Source: Akebia trifoliata (lineage: Eukaryota > Streptophyta > Magnoliopsida > Ranunculales > Lardizabalaceae). Taken from it: a stretch of 64,000 bases of DNA. Of the stretch, positions 44,239-55,917 are shown piece after piece (within the stretch, counting starts at the first letter, position 1; each line of letters starts with the position of its first letter). The DNA is taken from positions 6,517,049 through 6,581,048 of the forward strand of contig CM030714.1 in assembly GCA_017979445.1 (NCBI GenBank), in the 5' to 3' direction. Under the pieces are notes generated by a model. The model was not told the DNA's origin. It saw only the letters and a program-made list of their open reading frames with translations, and did not search any database. The translations under genes were made by a program, and so were the position numbers.

Positions 44239-44349
44239 GAGGTTGCCAAGGATCGATTTTGGTGGAGTTATCTTGAGTCGTGAGGAGTTTACTATTCTAC
44301 AAGATCGTTAGTCAAGTTTGTTCCGTTTAGTCGAAGCTCTGTCAGCACG

Positions 44350-47221
44350 ATGGGTGACCTTCAAGTAGTTGGAGGAATCAAGAAGCTCAACAACCAAAAC
44401 TACAACACGTGGGCAACATGCATGGAGTCTTACCTACAAGGTCAAGACCTTTGGGAGATTGTCGGTGGTAGTGAAGTTACACAACCGACAACAGAAGATG
44501 CCAATGGCATCTTGAGAAAATGGAAGATTAAAGCAGGCAAGGCGATGTTTGCTTTAAAGACTACAATTGAAGAAGAAATGTTAGAGCACATTCGAGATGC
44601 CAAAACACCGAAAGAAGCATGGGATACCTTCGCTACACTCTTTTCAAAGAAGAACGATATAAAATTACAACTTCTCGAGAACGAGCTGCTATCAATGGCG
44701 CAACGTGATATGACGATCACCCAATACTTTCATAAGGTGAAGTCGATATGCCGTGAAATTTCAGAGTTAGATCCGAATGCTGCTATTGGAGAAACCAGGA
44801 TAAAAAGAATAATTATCCATGGTTTGCGACCCTAATACCGAGACTTTATTACTGCAGTACAAGGATGGCCGACACAATCATCACTTGTTGAGTTCGAAAA
44901 TTTGCTTATTGGTCAAGAAGCTTTGGCTAAGCAAATGGGAGGAGTCTCGTTGAAGGGTGAGGAGGAAGCACTCTACACAAGCAAAAACAAAGGTAAATTC
45001 AAGCAGCACGTCAGAGGTGGATCTAAAACGAATGGTGACAAGATAAGAGGTCATCAAAGAGAGGGAGGCTCTCGTTCAGGGGGAGCTTCAAATAATCACG
45101 GTAATAGTAGAAGGTTCGAAGGCGATTGCTACAACTGTGGGAAGAAGGGCCACATGGCGAAAGACTGCTGGTCTAAGAAAAAGCATGCTGAAAGTAATGC
45201 TGCTACTTCCAGTTCTAAAGAGAAAATTGAAGATGAATGGGATGCTGAAGCATCGTTTGTAAAGGAAGAAGAAGAAGTAGCACTTACAGCTACATCTGAA
45301 CGGATTGACTACGAGAATGACTGGATCGTAGACTCGGGGTGCTCAAATCACATGACAGGTGATAGACAGAAGTTGCAAAACTTGTCTGAGTACAAGGGAA
45401 GTCGTGTGGTGGTGACGGCTGACAACTCAAGGTTACCGATAGCTCACATCGGTAAGACGATAGTCACACCTCGTTATAATTCTAACCAGGTGCCACTTCA
45501 AGATGTCTACCATGTTCTAGGAATGAAGAAAAATTTGTTATCCGTAGCTCAACTAACATCATCAGGCTATTATGTCTTGTTCGGTCCCCAAGATGTGAAG
45601 GTATATCATGACATCAAAATCTCAGAAAAGCCAACGATGGAGGGACGACGATTGGAGTCAGTTTACGTAATGACAGCAGAGTCTGCATATGTAGACAAGA
45701 CAAAAAGGAACAAGACAGCAGATTTGTGGCACATGCGGTTGAGTCATGTTAGCTATTCCAAGTTAAGTGTGATGGTAAAGAAGTCGATGCTTAAGGGACT
45801 TTCTCAGCTTGACGTGAGAACAGACACGGTCTGTGCAGGATGCCAATATGGCAAAGCACATCAATTTCCATACGAGAAATCAAAGTTTAAAGCAAAGGAA
45901 CCATTAGAGTTAGTTCATTCTGATGTGTTCGGGGCCAGTCAACCAACCATCAATCGGCGGAATGCGGTACATGGTAACCTTCATTGATGACTTCTCTAGG
46001 TATGTGTGGGTTTTCTTTATGAAAAAAAAATTTGAAACCTTTTCAAAGTTTAAAGAGTTCAAAGAGATAGTTGAAGGAGAAGTAGGAAAGAAGATTCGTT
46101 GCTTGCGCACAGACAACGGAGGAGAATATAGCTCGGACGAGTTCTCTCTATACCTACGAGAATGCAAAATACGTCGTCAGTATACATGTGCCAATACACC
46201 ACAACAGAATGGTGTAGCAGAAAGAAAGAATCGACATCTTGCAGAAACTTGTCGGAGTATGCTACATGCAAAGAATGTACTGGAAAGATTTTGGGCCGAA
46301 GCTATGAGAACAGCAGCCTATGTGATCAATAGACTTCATCAACCAAGGTTAAAGTTTGTTTCACCCTTTGAGAAACTGTGGGACATAAAACCTACAGTTA
46401 GCTACTTTCGAGTATTTGGATGTGTATGCTATGTATTTGTTCCTGATCATTTACGTAGCAAGTTCGATAAGAAAGCAGTCAGATGTATCTTTGTTGGATA
46501 CGATAATCAGATAAAGGGGTGGAGATGCTGTGATCCTACAACTGGAAGGTGTTATACATCGCGAGATGTGGTATTCGACGAAGCATCTTCTTGGTGGTCC
46601 TCAGGAAAAGAGGTGTTGCCAGACTCAAGAGAATTCGAAGACAAACTACAACAAAATATGAAGGAGCACATTGTCAACATTCAACCAAGTTCAGATGAAA
46701 CTGGAGACCTGCATGACAGTGATGGAGATCAAGAGATGGCCCAGAATCCTTGGAAAACTGGTGTGTATCAACAAGAAGATCATCATGAAGAAACGGAAGT
46801 ATCAACTCCACAATCACAACTGAGAAGGTCAAACAGAATTCGCAAACCAAATCCCAAATACGCTAATACAGCCATAGCTGAAGAAGCAACTGCTAAAGAA
46901 CCCGAGACATTTGAAGAAGCATCACAAAACTCTGAGTGGATCAAAGCTATGGAAGAAGAAGTCACAACGTTAAAGCAAAATCAGACCTGGGATCTGGTGC
47001 CAAAGCCAAAAGATGTGAAACCCATATCCTACAATTGGGTTTACAAGATAAAGCGTCGTCCAAATGGATCGAGCGAAAGGTATAAGGCTAGACTGGTGGC
47101 TCGAGGGTTTTCTCAACAATATGGGCTAGACTATGATGAAACGTTTAGTCTGGTGGCGAAACTTTCGCGTCAACTGAACATGGTGCAAAGAGTTAGAGCT
47201 GGTGTTGAGGGGGAGTGTTAA
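44350..47221 (+). pseudogene. copia gag-pol, three lesions
   Basis: Gag starts at 44350 (MGDLQVVGGIKKLNNQNY) with a UBN2-type region. A TAA at 44833-44835 interrupts it; the frame continues unchanged beyond. The zinc knuckle (C-x2-C-x4-H-x4-C) is at 45127-45168. The protease motif DSG is near 45331. The pre-integrase zinc segment has LWHMRLSH and [10 protein letters not shown]. At 45931-45934 a run of four G, one too many, shifts the frame. Integrase then follows with catalytic D (FIDDF, about 45985), D (RTDNGGEY, about 46110) and E (GVAERKNR, about 46217). RT begins near 46926 (SEWIKAMEEE, YKARLVARGFSQ) but stops after DETFSLVAKL near 47163 and joins directly to the extreme C-terminus. The final TAA lies in the first bases of the 3' LTR. 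A full pol would be about 1.5 kb longer. Confidence 0.95.
47207..47215 (+). promoter_or_regulatory. Polypurine tract
   Basis: GAGGGGGAG lies directly before the 3' LTR, where plus-strand DNA synthesis would be primed. It also codes the last residues of the pol frame. Confidence 0.9.
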
Positions 47222-47749
47222 AATTCAACACCAGCCCAAATTGGAAAAGCCTACATTTATTGTCCAAGCCCAATAGTTATTTATAGCCCAATTTCTAGAA
47301 TCTTCCTAGAGAAAACTCTAGATGTCTTTAGATAAGAGAAAAATAGAAGATTCTAGAATTATAGATATTTTGGTAGAAAATTCTAGACTAATAGATATTT
47401 TTAGAAAGTTCTAGATGACAAAATTGTAACCACTAAATTAAGAATGTGTTGGCACAATCCTAACCATTAGTTAAGGAGGTGCCACTAGTATAAATAGGGG
47501 TGAGTCCTCTCATTTTGTAATCAAGTAGTAAGAAACAAGTTGTGCGAAATAACTTGTGAGTAAGAAGTCTTGAGAGGTTGTAAAAAGTGTGAGTGTTTGT
47601 AAAAGTATGTTTTTCTTAATAGAGTGTTATTTTCTTCTTCAACTTGTGAGTGATATTTTTATTGAGGGTATAGTACAAGTAAATTGTTTACTTGTTTATA
47701 TCCAATATTTGTGCATTTAGAGTCAAGTACTCTAGATTTTTCCTCAACA
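47216..47749 (+). repeat. 3' LTR of the copia element
   Basis: 534 bp, same ends as the 5' LTR. The six differences by eye: one T/G, one C/T, one G/A, one A/C and a neighbouring pair (AATG versus GTAT). Polyadenylation signals here could also serve the host gene whose 3' UTR is interrupted. Confidence 0.95.
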
Positions 47750-47850
47750 ATAGTAATTGTTGTTTTTGTTTGTTGTTGGATTTTGGTGTCTCCTCGACCC
47801 TCAAAATGCTCAGAATGTTTGTTGATTGTATCATGTATTTAATTATAGCT
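47750..47850 (+). other. Displaced 3' UTR of membrane-protein copy 5
   Basis: TGTTGTTGGATTTTGGTGTC and CCTCAAAATGCTCAGAATGT match the 3' flanks of copies 2-4 and 6 read in gene sense (for example the complement of 8140-8170, GGGTCTCCTCAAAATGTTCA). The segment belongs downstream of the stop at 43635 and was separated by the copia insertion. Confidence 0.7.
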
Positions 47851-48199
47851 TACGTGTGTTTGGCTTACACACAGCAGTGTATACTAAATAAATAAACTGA
47901 AGTGATTTAGTTTCACACACATACCATATATACATATGTGGGTTTTAATTGTTTCTGGTTCGATTGAAGCCATATTTGAGAATAATTAGTTAAACTTTTT
48001 AATTTTTTGCCCTTTCTTTAATATTGGATGTGAAGTTTTCAAACTGCTTCTTGTTATATATGTCATTTTAATTTATCTCTAAGATGCATGATTTTCAATC
48101 TCCTTATCTTGTCTGGTTTGGTCTTAATCATATCTCTCTTTATTTATTTCTCTCCATCCTCTTCACCAAATGAGAATCAATCAAGAAAAATGGAAGACA

Positions 48200-48480
48200 A
48201 CCAATCATCTTTCTAAAAAAATATGCATTCAACCAACAAACGTTAATCTCCCTTCTCGTTCCAACATCCCTTCATCTAGCTCCTTCAACAGAAACTGCAG
48301 CAGATGAGCTGTGGGAGGCTTGTCTTGATCAATGTTATGGGATAGAACGCATGCATCAGTGGAGAGAATGCCTCCTTCCCCGTTAAATATCTTTGTGATG
48401 AAGTCAGTAATAGGGATAGAGACCTGACATGTTTGTTTAGGAAGGTTGTCGTAGAGTTTTGAGTTAACTATCCAATACAA
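48200..48480 (-). pseudogene. Exon-like open frame, unrecognised
   Basis: An 83-codon minus-strand frame contains CQVSIPITDFITKIFNGEGG, ACVLSHNIDQDKPP and LLQFLLKELDEGMLEREGRL. Its amphipathic, protein-like composition differs from the AT-rich flanks. A possible splice donor (ATGTCAG/GTCTC) lies at about 48424. No second copy in the window and no family recognised. Could be a captured exon. Confidence 0.3.
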
Positions 48481-48486
48481 TCCCTT

Positions 48487-50157
48487 TACATGATAATATT
48501 TTCATTATTCTCTCTTTACACTTAAAGATTTCATCATTAGACAATCATTAATTATTGATTGTTATCGCACTAATTATGATTTGTTATTGAATCTCACCAT
48601 TCTCAATCAACAATTAATTTTTTCACTCCTTTTACATATATTCTCTTTCCTATCAGATTTTTTGAACATGAGTCGAGTAACTCAATTAATTCATATAGCA
48701 TGTGCTTTGCATAATGAAGATTTGGGTTAATAATATGATTAATCATAAGATGAAAATATGTTCTCAGTTTTAAATATTTTTATATACATGTTATTTTAGA
48801 ATAAATATTAAAATGGAATAGTTGTAAAGGTATTCAAATGTTATTGATTTGTAATAAGGCTTAAGAGTTTGATATGCATGCACAAAAATATACTATGTTC
48901 ATAATTTGCCAGGATGAGTTCAAATATGAAAGGTATTGATGGTGATTTTGAAAAATAAGATATAAAAATAATAAATTTTCAAACAATAGGAGAGTTTTCT
49001 AAATATTTGGATATGAATATTATGAAAATTTTAATATGTATACACACGAATTTTTGAAAGTTTTATAAAGTATTGAAGTCAAATTATGCTTGAACCATTC
49101 TCGTATCGCATTTTTGCCATTTCTCGAATTTTTAAACAAACCACTAAATATTTATTCCAAATTGTATTGCTGTTTTTCAAACTTTTGTCCAAATTTTTAA
49201 AAGAACTACTAAATGCATATACTCGAATTAAGCCTATAACGATTTATTGCCATACACTGAATTGTTAACTATGCACACAACTACATTAGTGCAGTGCAGT
49301 AAGAAGTCATTTTATTACTTTTCTCTCCAATATTCAAATGCGAGACCTTCATTCAAAGGAAAAAATGCAAAATATATATTTTAACGCAGTTTTAATGTGG
49401 ATTTAACTTAAGTATAGGTCTTGCACTTGTTTGCATAATAATTAGGAAAATGCCGAAATAACAGTAAAATGATTCTCACATCACCAACGTGGCTGTACGT
49501 ATGAAACCATAGATATTTTTCATCGAGATACGAGTGAAAAGCAAATATCATTATGTGTACACCTCCACATCATCAATGTGAGAATCGATGCACATCTCAA
49601 TGTTACTCCCGCGTGACTAACACTTAATATTCAGTCCAAAGTCCACACAACATGCCTTGCCGATAGATTAATGATAATTTGACTCCCTCATTTGTACCCT
49701 CCCCGACCTGGCAGTTCATAAAATCATAAATCTTTTTATTTGTGTATCCCGAAGCAAAGGAATTATAATTCTGCGAAGGGAGAGTATGAAAAAAAGAGTC
49801 AGAATATCACGACTCTTCCCAATATTACTTGCTTAAAGTAGTATCTACGTCACTGTAACTTGGTGGCTGCAACTTAAGTTGCTAGGTCCTGGGAGCACAA
49901 GGCAGAAAAAACATGTTTCAATTTGGGAACATACCCCTTGACCTCAATCTTCTTTTATAGACTAATAGAAAATAATTTAAAAACTACATTCTTTCTTAAA
50001 ATTAGTCATCTTCATCATGATACTGATGAGGATGAGATGATGGTGACGATGATAACGTTGATGATGAGGGTGTTGAGCTTATTTTCCATTAATCCATAAA
50101 AGGAGACCAAGGTCAAGGAGAGATCAGGTATCTTAAATATTCACAAAAATGTTGAGG
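48487..50157. repeat. Segmental duplication, partner of 36760-38236
   Basis: Same order of landmarks as 36760-38236, with an additional stretch at 49270-49440 and a C-type relative at 49445-49610. D-type fragment at 49690-49810. At its right end both partners continue into the same LTR-like remnant. Confidence 0.85.
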
Positions 50158-50158
50158 T

Positions 50159-50400
50159 ACAAGTGCATTAGAGTAGTAGTTATATAGTAACTTCTTAAAA
50201 TGTGTCAAGATGCACCAAATCATATTGGTGTTGTAGTTACGATGGTTATGCGGTTGTGTTAACCGAATCTATGCAACCATTATCTATTTAATAAAATCAT
50301 CACTGGAGATTAATCTATCTGGGAATTTCAAATTATCTCAAACAAGTTTCTAATTTGTTCAGCTGTTTTGAGAGTTTATCAAAGTAATCAATTTCAAGAG
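50159..50400 (+). repeat. LTR-like remnant (copia type), copy 2
   Basis: Matches 14713-15000 and 38238-38457 (GAGTAGTAGTTATATAGTAA, TGCGGTTGTGTTAACCGAAT). The primer site is collapsed as in the 14.7-kb copy (TATCAAAGTAATC), so these two copies share one ancestor after that deletion. Confidence 0.55.
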
Positions 50401-50895
50401 TAGAAGGGCTACACATCATATGTAAGGATGAGGATTCTACCCAAATTTTGAAGTGACTTGGCCGCTTCAAAGTCACACCCAAAAAGGTATGAGAAAGATA
50501 AAAATCTAAAAACATTATTTTTAATCATTGAATTTTAGTTTTAAATTTCAGAGTTTTGTGACCGTCAAATTTTCATAACCTTGATCAAACCTACATTTTT
50601 TCTAAATTTGATCTACCCTCTTATAAATCAATAGAGAAGCAATTTTTGCAATATTTACTATATCATCAATTGCTTGATAAAGAAGGTGCATCCGTCTCAG
50701 AAGTACTTAGTGATGTTGAGATCTAATTCTTTTTCTGTTTTAGATGGTCAAGACATTGTTCCTCCCGATTCATCCCTTATTATATTAGAGGACCTGACTT
50801 TATTTCTCCTCAGCTTTAAGCATTTTTATTAATATATAAGGGTGGGCCACTGTATAACCCCTGGTTACTGATAATAATAAATAAATAAATAAGGG
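50401..50895 (+). mobile_element. LINE-like 3' end with (TAA)n tail, copy 2
   Basis: Collinear with 15000-16036 but without the LINE insertion, giving the empty site TTCATAACCTTGATCAAAC at 50572. Ends TACTGATAATAATAAATAAA. No conserved ORF. Confidence 0.5.
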
Positions 50896-50896
50896 A

Positions 50897-51064
50897 AAAT
50901 GATGGAATGGCACAAACGGAGACACAAAGGTAACAAAAATGATGTGTTGGCGTGCACATAACTATAGATGCTTTTTATTCATATCTCGAGGAAAAGCATC
51001 TACAATAATGCGCGTGACACCCCATCATTTTGTCACCTTTATGTCTCCGTTCGTGTCACCCCAG
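50897..51064. mobile_element. C-type hairpin MITE
   Basis: Partner of 16046-16214, with GGAGACACAAAGGTAACAAA facing the complement of TTTTGTCACCTTTATGTCTC and a centre with GCATCTACAATAATG. Confidence 0.65.
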
Positions 51065-51199
51065 CACAACTCAAAAATAAGATAAAGAATTTGAACTCCC
51101 TATGCAACCTTGAATATTCTACGGAGGAGAAAAATAAGATTAAGAATTTGAACTCCCTGACCTCCCACTAGTAAAGGGAGGGGAGGGGAACTTATATTA

Positions 51200-51600
51200 G
51201 GTTAAGAATCCAGATCGTGTGCACCTAGTGTGGAAAAATTGAACCCTCCTCTCACACCTCAATTCATGCCACCGTTAGTCACATTTCAAGGAATTAAAGC
51301 CTAAAATATCAACTTTTCAAAATTTCCTTTAAATGTGGTTAATGTGGCATGCATTGAAGTGTGGAAGAAGGGTTTCATTCCTCCACCTTGGTTGCATAGG
51401 ATCCGGACTCGTAGGTTAATGTGTTGGGATCAGTTGACTCTTAAGAATGACTCATGAAAAAAAAAACACATGATCCCAAGTTCCCAACCCCTTAAGTACA
51501 AAATCCAATTGATTGAGATTTATCCTTGAGATAAGTATCTCCAAAAAAATACATGATCCCAACCCTTTAAACACAAAATCCAATAGTTGAGATAGAAGGG
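51200..51600. mobile_element. E-type and F-type hairpin MITEs, second copies
   Basis: 51205-51410 matches 16998-17205 (AGATCGTGTGCACCTAGTGT, GGAATTAAAGCCTAAAATAT). 51430-51600 matches the left part of 17212-17490, but its right arm is lost. They extend the 14.7/50.2 kb duplication to about 51.6 kb. Confidence 0.6.
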
Positions 51601-51609
51601 TAATTTTGT

Positions 51610-52519
51610 AACTAAAAAAAGTATTTTTGTAAATTAAGAATGCCATTCAATGCACGGGGGTACATGTGATTGGTGGATCCCAGATTTATCTGAGAGAAAA
51701 AAAAATTTCCCCTTAATTAGGGAGTGGACCCTTTATAGTTTGTGTTCTTTGCATTTTGCTAAAGTGGCCTTTGATAATTGATGGAGAGCCAGGGATATAC
51801 ATAAATCCCCTCCATTAAAAAGTTTAAATTCTTGGACTGTCAATTTTCAAAGTCTTTATCGGGATTAAAAAGTTGTAATTTTCTTCAATTATTTTTTTAA
51901 TTTGATATACACCAAGATCCTTTACGTGATTGAGGTGTTAGATTTTCTTTTAAGAATCGTGATAATTTGACTACCTCACGTGGCAAACTCAATCGACTAC
52001 CTTGACGTAACAAGTTTGGGAATCGTAGATCTATGCTCCTTGGGATACATAGTTGCACTTCCCCATACAAACATATCTTGAGGGAACCATGTATCTTGAG
52101 GAGTCTAGATCTAGGGTACTTGAACTTGTCACGTTCCATGTTAGAAATTTGGAATTAAGAAAAAATCAAATTGGTGAAAAATTCGAGTTCTATTCGACTT
52201 TAGATTGTAAAGATCCTATCTAAAATTCTACCAAAAATTCAATAAACAAAAAATATGCGGTATATGTTTCATACATGTATTATTTGTTTCATTTCAAAAG
52301 TTTGAAAATAAAAAATTCGACCATATGATAATGATGTGATGTTAATGGTGACAGTGAAAGTGATGGTAATAATGATAGTGGTGATAATGAGGGTATTGAG
52401 GTTATTGTTTTATTGATTTTTTTTTTTTTAAAAAAAAATCAAAAGAATTAATCATCAATTTAAAAAACGAAGGTAAAATCTCAAATAAATGTAGAGGGTC
52501 ATGACATTATTTTTTTTTT
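51610..52519. other. Spacer with D-type repeat
   Basis: A D-type repeat is at about 51955-52135 (CACGTGGCAAACTCAATCGA, GGGATACATAGTTGCAC). The rest is AT-rich with (GATGGTGA)-like imperfect repeats near 52330-52400. No supported ORF. Confidence 0.5.
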
Positions 52520-52898
52520 GGGTCCCTATCCGTGGCCAACAGTTTGGCAAACATTTTGGCAAACACTTTTTCAAAACATGGGTTAGAGGTCTTGGAATGG
52601 GCTGATTTTTGGTGAGGATGATCTCTACGGTGAGGAGATCATCCTCACCAAAAATCAGCTCATTCCAAAACTTCTAGCCCCATTTTACAAGTTGAAAAAT
52701 CGTGAACCGTCCATTTTTTGTAAACCATTTTTGATGAGGTTAGAAGTTTTGGAATGGGCTGATTTTTGGTGATGATGATTTCCTCACCATAGAGATCATC
52801 CTCACCAAAAATCAGCCCATTCCAAGACCTCTAACCCATGTTTTGAAAAATGTGTTTGCCAAAATGTTTGCCAAACTGTTGGCCATTGATCGCTACCC
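52520..52898. mobile_element. Double-hairpin MITE, copy A5
   Basis: TIR GGCCAACAGTTTGGCAAACA (52534) faces its complement ending at 52885; outer bases are GGGTCCC and CCC. Both inner hairpins and the spacer (TCGTGAACCGTCCATTTTTT) are conserved. Unlike most copies it is flanked by T-runs rather than TA. Confidence 0.8.
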
Positions 52899-52899
52899 T

Positions 52900-53520
52900 T
52901 TTTTTTTAATGATAAATGGTTGGTGGTTGCTCACAAATGCGAGCAAAACAAAAAAAACTCCAAATTACCCACTCTCGAGTCTCTCGAATAATAATAATAA
53001 ATTGACGCGTAGGCACTTCTCCATCCTTTTGTGGCTCTCGAGTCTCGAATGAGAAAAAAAATTGACGGCAACAGAGGGATGGGGCTTACAGGAAGCTTCA
53101 CTATATTGACTTGACTGTTGATGACGACATGATGAATTTATCTGTACCGCCGTTTTAACATAAAATACTTCTTTTTGACTACTAATACTCGGCTGATGTG
53201 GCATGAATATAAAATCATAAAACTTTTTCCTTGGGATACACAGTGGGACATACTTACAAAAGATGTATAATTGTAATCTCGCTGTCCGTGCCACTTCAGC
53301 CGAGTATTGACCGAGTGGAGTCTTCTGATTAAAAACTCAGCACTCTTGGGGTATCCTATTCCATAGGCAAAGGAGTGTGGGATCATTTTCTGCATCAAAA
53401 TAAAGCGGCGACGACTTGACGTATCTGTAAGTCAAGCTGCCTGTAGGATAGCATTCGTGGCGAGATATTGAAAGCCCATTTTCAGCTATCGTTTGTTACA
53501 GGTTTATTTTTGAAGAGGTT
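52900..53520. repeat. Block Y left flank, matches 5640-7248
   Basis: AAATTGACGCGTAGGCACTT, TTTTAACATAAAATACTTCT and GAAAGCCCATTTTCAGCTAT recur at 5689, 5858 and 7196. The hAT-like element of block X is absent here, giving its empty site. Confidence 0.85.
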
Positions 53521-53522
53521 CT

Positions 53523-53648
53523 ATGGCCACACCAACTTTTGCTAATGCCCCCACCCCAATTGTGTGCAATTCTGTGGTGATTTACATAGGAATTGGTGCG
53601 GCAATAGCAGTTCTCTATTTTTATCCTGAAAACGTCTTAGCAGTCTGA
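53523..53648 (+). CDS. Conserved 41-residue membrane micropeptide candidate (block Y)
   Basis: ATG at 53523 to TGA at 53646-53648. It reads MATPTFANAPTPIVC, then NSVVIYIGIGAAIAVLYF (one membrane helix) and YPENVLAV. Compared with 7249-7371 it has one extra codon, and substitutions are mostly conservative (M/V, L/V, G/A, H/Y, S/A). Start context and the upstream 60 bp are conserved. The upstream ATG present in the block X leader (GCTATGG) is GCTATCG here. Family unknown; possibly the first coding exon of a small organelle or endomembrane protein. Confidence 0.45.
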   Translation: MATPTFANAPTPIVCNSVVIYIGIGAAIAVLYFYPENVLAV

Positions 53649-53764
53649 ATTGTTTTTTTTTTTTTTGTCTCTTTAAATCGACGGATCAAAACCCAGTAAA
53701 AAAGATTGTGATAATTCCAAGTTTTCGATGCATTTTTAGACGACTCGTCAAGTTTTAGGACTAT

Positions 53765-54480
53765 GTTAAGGAGTGAGGACCGAGTTATGACTCTCTCAAA
53801 GCACATCAGATCTTCCTAATGGGTCTCATCTTATCCATAGGTTGTCTTGGCATTGTTACAAAAATCTTCTGGGTTATAAAAATTGAGTTGACTCAGCTGA
53901 ACCAGAATATAAAACAGTCCCAAAATTCTTCCAATATTTTTTCTTTACCCTCCAAAAAAATCTGTATTTTCTTCAACGATCAAATGTCAAAAAAAAGATA
54001 GGAATTTTAGGGAAGTTAAGATTATAAATTTTTCTAGGACCCCATACAACACCATTTGTATATAATCTTCAAAAAAATTCGTAAACTTTCTTGAATCTAT
54101 CCAAGTTTTGTTAATATGGTATAAACGCAAACCTCAATTATTCACTTTAGATATAATAAAAAATTAAAAAATTGCTCAAAAGTGTAGATTTGGTTATACA
54201 ATTTGCATGCATGGCTATGATATTGTTCTGATGAATCTTGAGATTTGGCCACAAACGAAATTTGAAACACATGCAATCCCTATAAATATATATAAAACAA
54301 AGTAACTTCATTTTGTTTGGTATTGAGAGGCTAAATATAAAGCATAATTAAACACAATCACCAAATATTAATGAACATTTTGAAGAGACCTAAAATACCC
54401 AACAACATACACAACAATAAAAACTCCATAGAGTAGTGATAATCTATCTGACTTACCACACCCCTGATGCGACAAGTTCG
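53765..54480. repeat. Block Y duplicated non-coding segment
   Basis: Matches 7490-8170 and 26610-27260. It includes the conserved 3' flank of the membrane-protein gene (AACATTTTGAAGAGACCTAA). Confidence 0.8.
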
Positions 54481-54596
54481 GGAACCATAGATCTACACTC
54501 CTCGGGATATATTCAATCTACTTTTATTTATTTATGATACTGCTCCTTCTAGTAGCACCAACAACATACAACATACAACATAGAGATGATGATTAA

Positions 54597-54989
54597 TTAG
54601 GTAAACGTAAGATGGATATAGGTGCCAAGTGCATAAGCACTCATCACAAAAAATACTGGAAACCACATCATCAACTTCTTCCCCATTTTAAAAGTGTAAT
54701 TCTTCTTCATCATCTCCGGGACTAGAAGGAGCAGTATCAGACCCAATATCAAGCTTATGAACATTGAAAAGGTGTAGGCCTTGCAAAGAATCCCATATGT
54801 CTGATTATCCATATTTTCGAGCATTTTCGTAGCATCACCTGGATGTTTGAAGATCCCACGGCTGGCGATGTTAGATATCGAAAATCCAATCGCAAACGCT
54901 GTTTTTTGGGTGATCTTCGGATCGTCGGCTGCGGAAGAAGCAGGGATTGATGATAGTTGCACTGTGTCATCAGCTTCAATATCAGCCAT
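54597..54989 (-). CDS. Small PGG-like membrane protein, copy 6 (intact)
   Basis: 130 codons, MADIEADDTVQLSSIPASSA onward, with the same start, turn (KHPGD), central helix and KKLMMWFPVFFVMSAYALGT last helix as copy 2; about 91 percent identical to it. Replacements cluster in the loop between the last two helices and at the first hydrophobic stretch (L to S), while the central helix is unchanged. This is the duplicate of copy 2 in block Y. Promoter and leader are conserved. Probably functional if the family is; role unknown. Confidence 0.75.
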   Translation of the reverse strand: MADIEADDTVQLSSIPASSAADDPKITQKTAFAIGFSISNIASRGIFKHPGDATKMLENMDNQTYGILCKAYTFSMFISLILGLILLLLVPEMMKKNYTFKMGKKLMMWFPVFFVMSAYALGTYIHLTFT

Positions 54990-55072
54990 GAAGAATTGAG
55001 AGATATGTGAGAATGAGAGAATGAGAGAAGTGGGAATGAAGTATTAACACATGCCCAATCTTATATTTTATA
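54990..55072 (-). promoter_or_regulatory. Leader and TATA box of copy 6
   Basis: TATAAAAT on the minus strand (complement of 55065-55072) lies about 76 nt before the ATG, with the leader conserved with copy 2. Confidence 0.55.
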
Positions 55073-55394
55073 ATAGAAAGAAAAAAAAAAGTATCGATAT
55101 CATTTTACGTGATACAGACAGATCGAAAAAATGTCGGCGTTCGTTTACGTGACACGTGGAAGCATTGTCGTGTCGGCGTGTACTTGACTCCCTCGAAAAA
55201 GTCTGAATTTTATTGGACCACATAACACTAGGTATTCTTGATATAGCGGCGTGCCTTGAAGAAAAGTCCAAATACGCCAAGAAAAAAAAAAAAAAAAAAA
55301 AAAGGAGCAAAGGAAGTTTCGTTAGGGGCAAAAGAAGTTTCGTTAGGCCCTTGAAGAAAGGCCCATTGAAGCACCAAGTAGGGGATCACTCAAT

Positions 55395-55917
55395 GAGCAG
55401 GTTCGGGCCGGGCTTGGTTGAGCCCTAACCGAGCCCTAAAGTGTGGGTTCTACTTAGACAAGCCCTATACTAGTATTGGACCTAGGTCTACTAAGTCCTA
55501 ACTAGACCTAATGGGCTCTGGCTGGGTTCAGGCTTAATAGAATGACTAAAATTCCATATATGAAAAAAATAAATTTCAAATAAAATTTTCTTTGTGCATG
55601 TTTGAAAGCTATCCAATCGAAGTTGAAATTAATGCCTTATTAATTTATAAAGTTTATAGATTAGAGTTAAATTTTAATTAGACAATATATTTTACTTTTA
55701 TTAGAAAATATTTTTCTAATTAAATGTATTATAAATATTTTTATACATTAAATAACGGACTGGGTTGGGTTGGGCATTATAAGGCCCTAGGCCAACATGA
55801 ATTTAACGGGCTGAAAATTATTAAGCCCGACACTACCTTTGCAAGCTCAATATGAAGGCCCTAGCACTTGTTTAGTCAGGCGGGTCAGATTAGATGGGCT
55901 CAATTGACACCCCTGGC
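55395..55917. mobile_element. hAT-type fragment (GGGCT..TGACACCCCTG end)
   Basis: The right end is GGGCTCAATTGACACCCCTG, the complement of the CAGGGGTGTCAA terminus frequent in plant hAT MITEs. Subterminal GGGCTTGG and GCCC-rich repeats occur on both sides (GGTTCGGGCCGGGCTTGG near 55400; GGACTGGGTTGGGTTGGGC near 55757). The left terminus is not clean, so the element is truncated or diverged. Confidence 0.55.

Larger units (their letters stand above)
43691..47749 (+). mobile_element. Young, internally deleted Ty1/copia retrotransposon
   Basis: The element is 4059 bp with two 534-bp LTRs that differ at six positions and no indels (about 1.1 percent), so it inserted recently. Flanks GTAGT (43686-43690) and ATAGT (47750-47754) are a 5-bp target duplication with one mismatch. 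The order gag, protease, integrase, RT start is copia-type. Three lesions make it non-autonomous: a stop in gag, a one-base frameshift before integrase, and loss of nearly all RT and RNase H. It could still be moved in trans because LTRs, primer site and polypurine tract are intact. Confidence 0.95.

Noticed and set aside
44442..46965. Minus-strand open frames inside the copia element
   Set aside because: Antisense shadows of gag-pol, with no motifs of their own.
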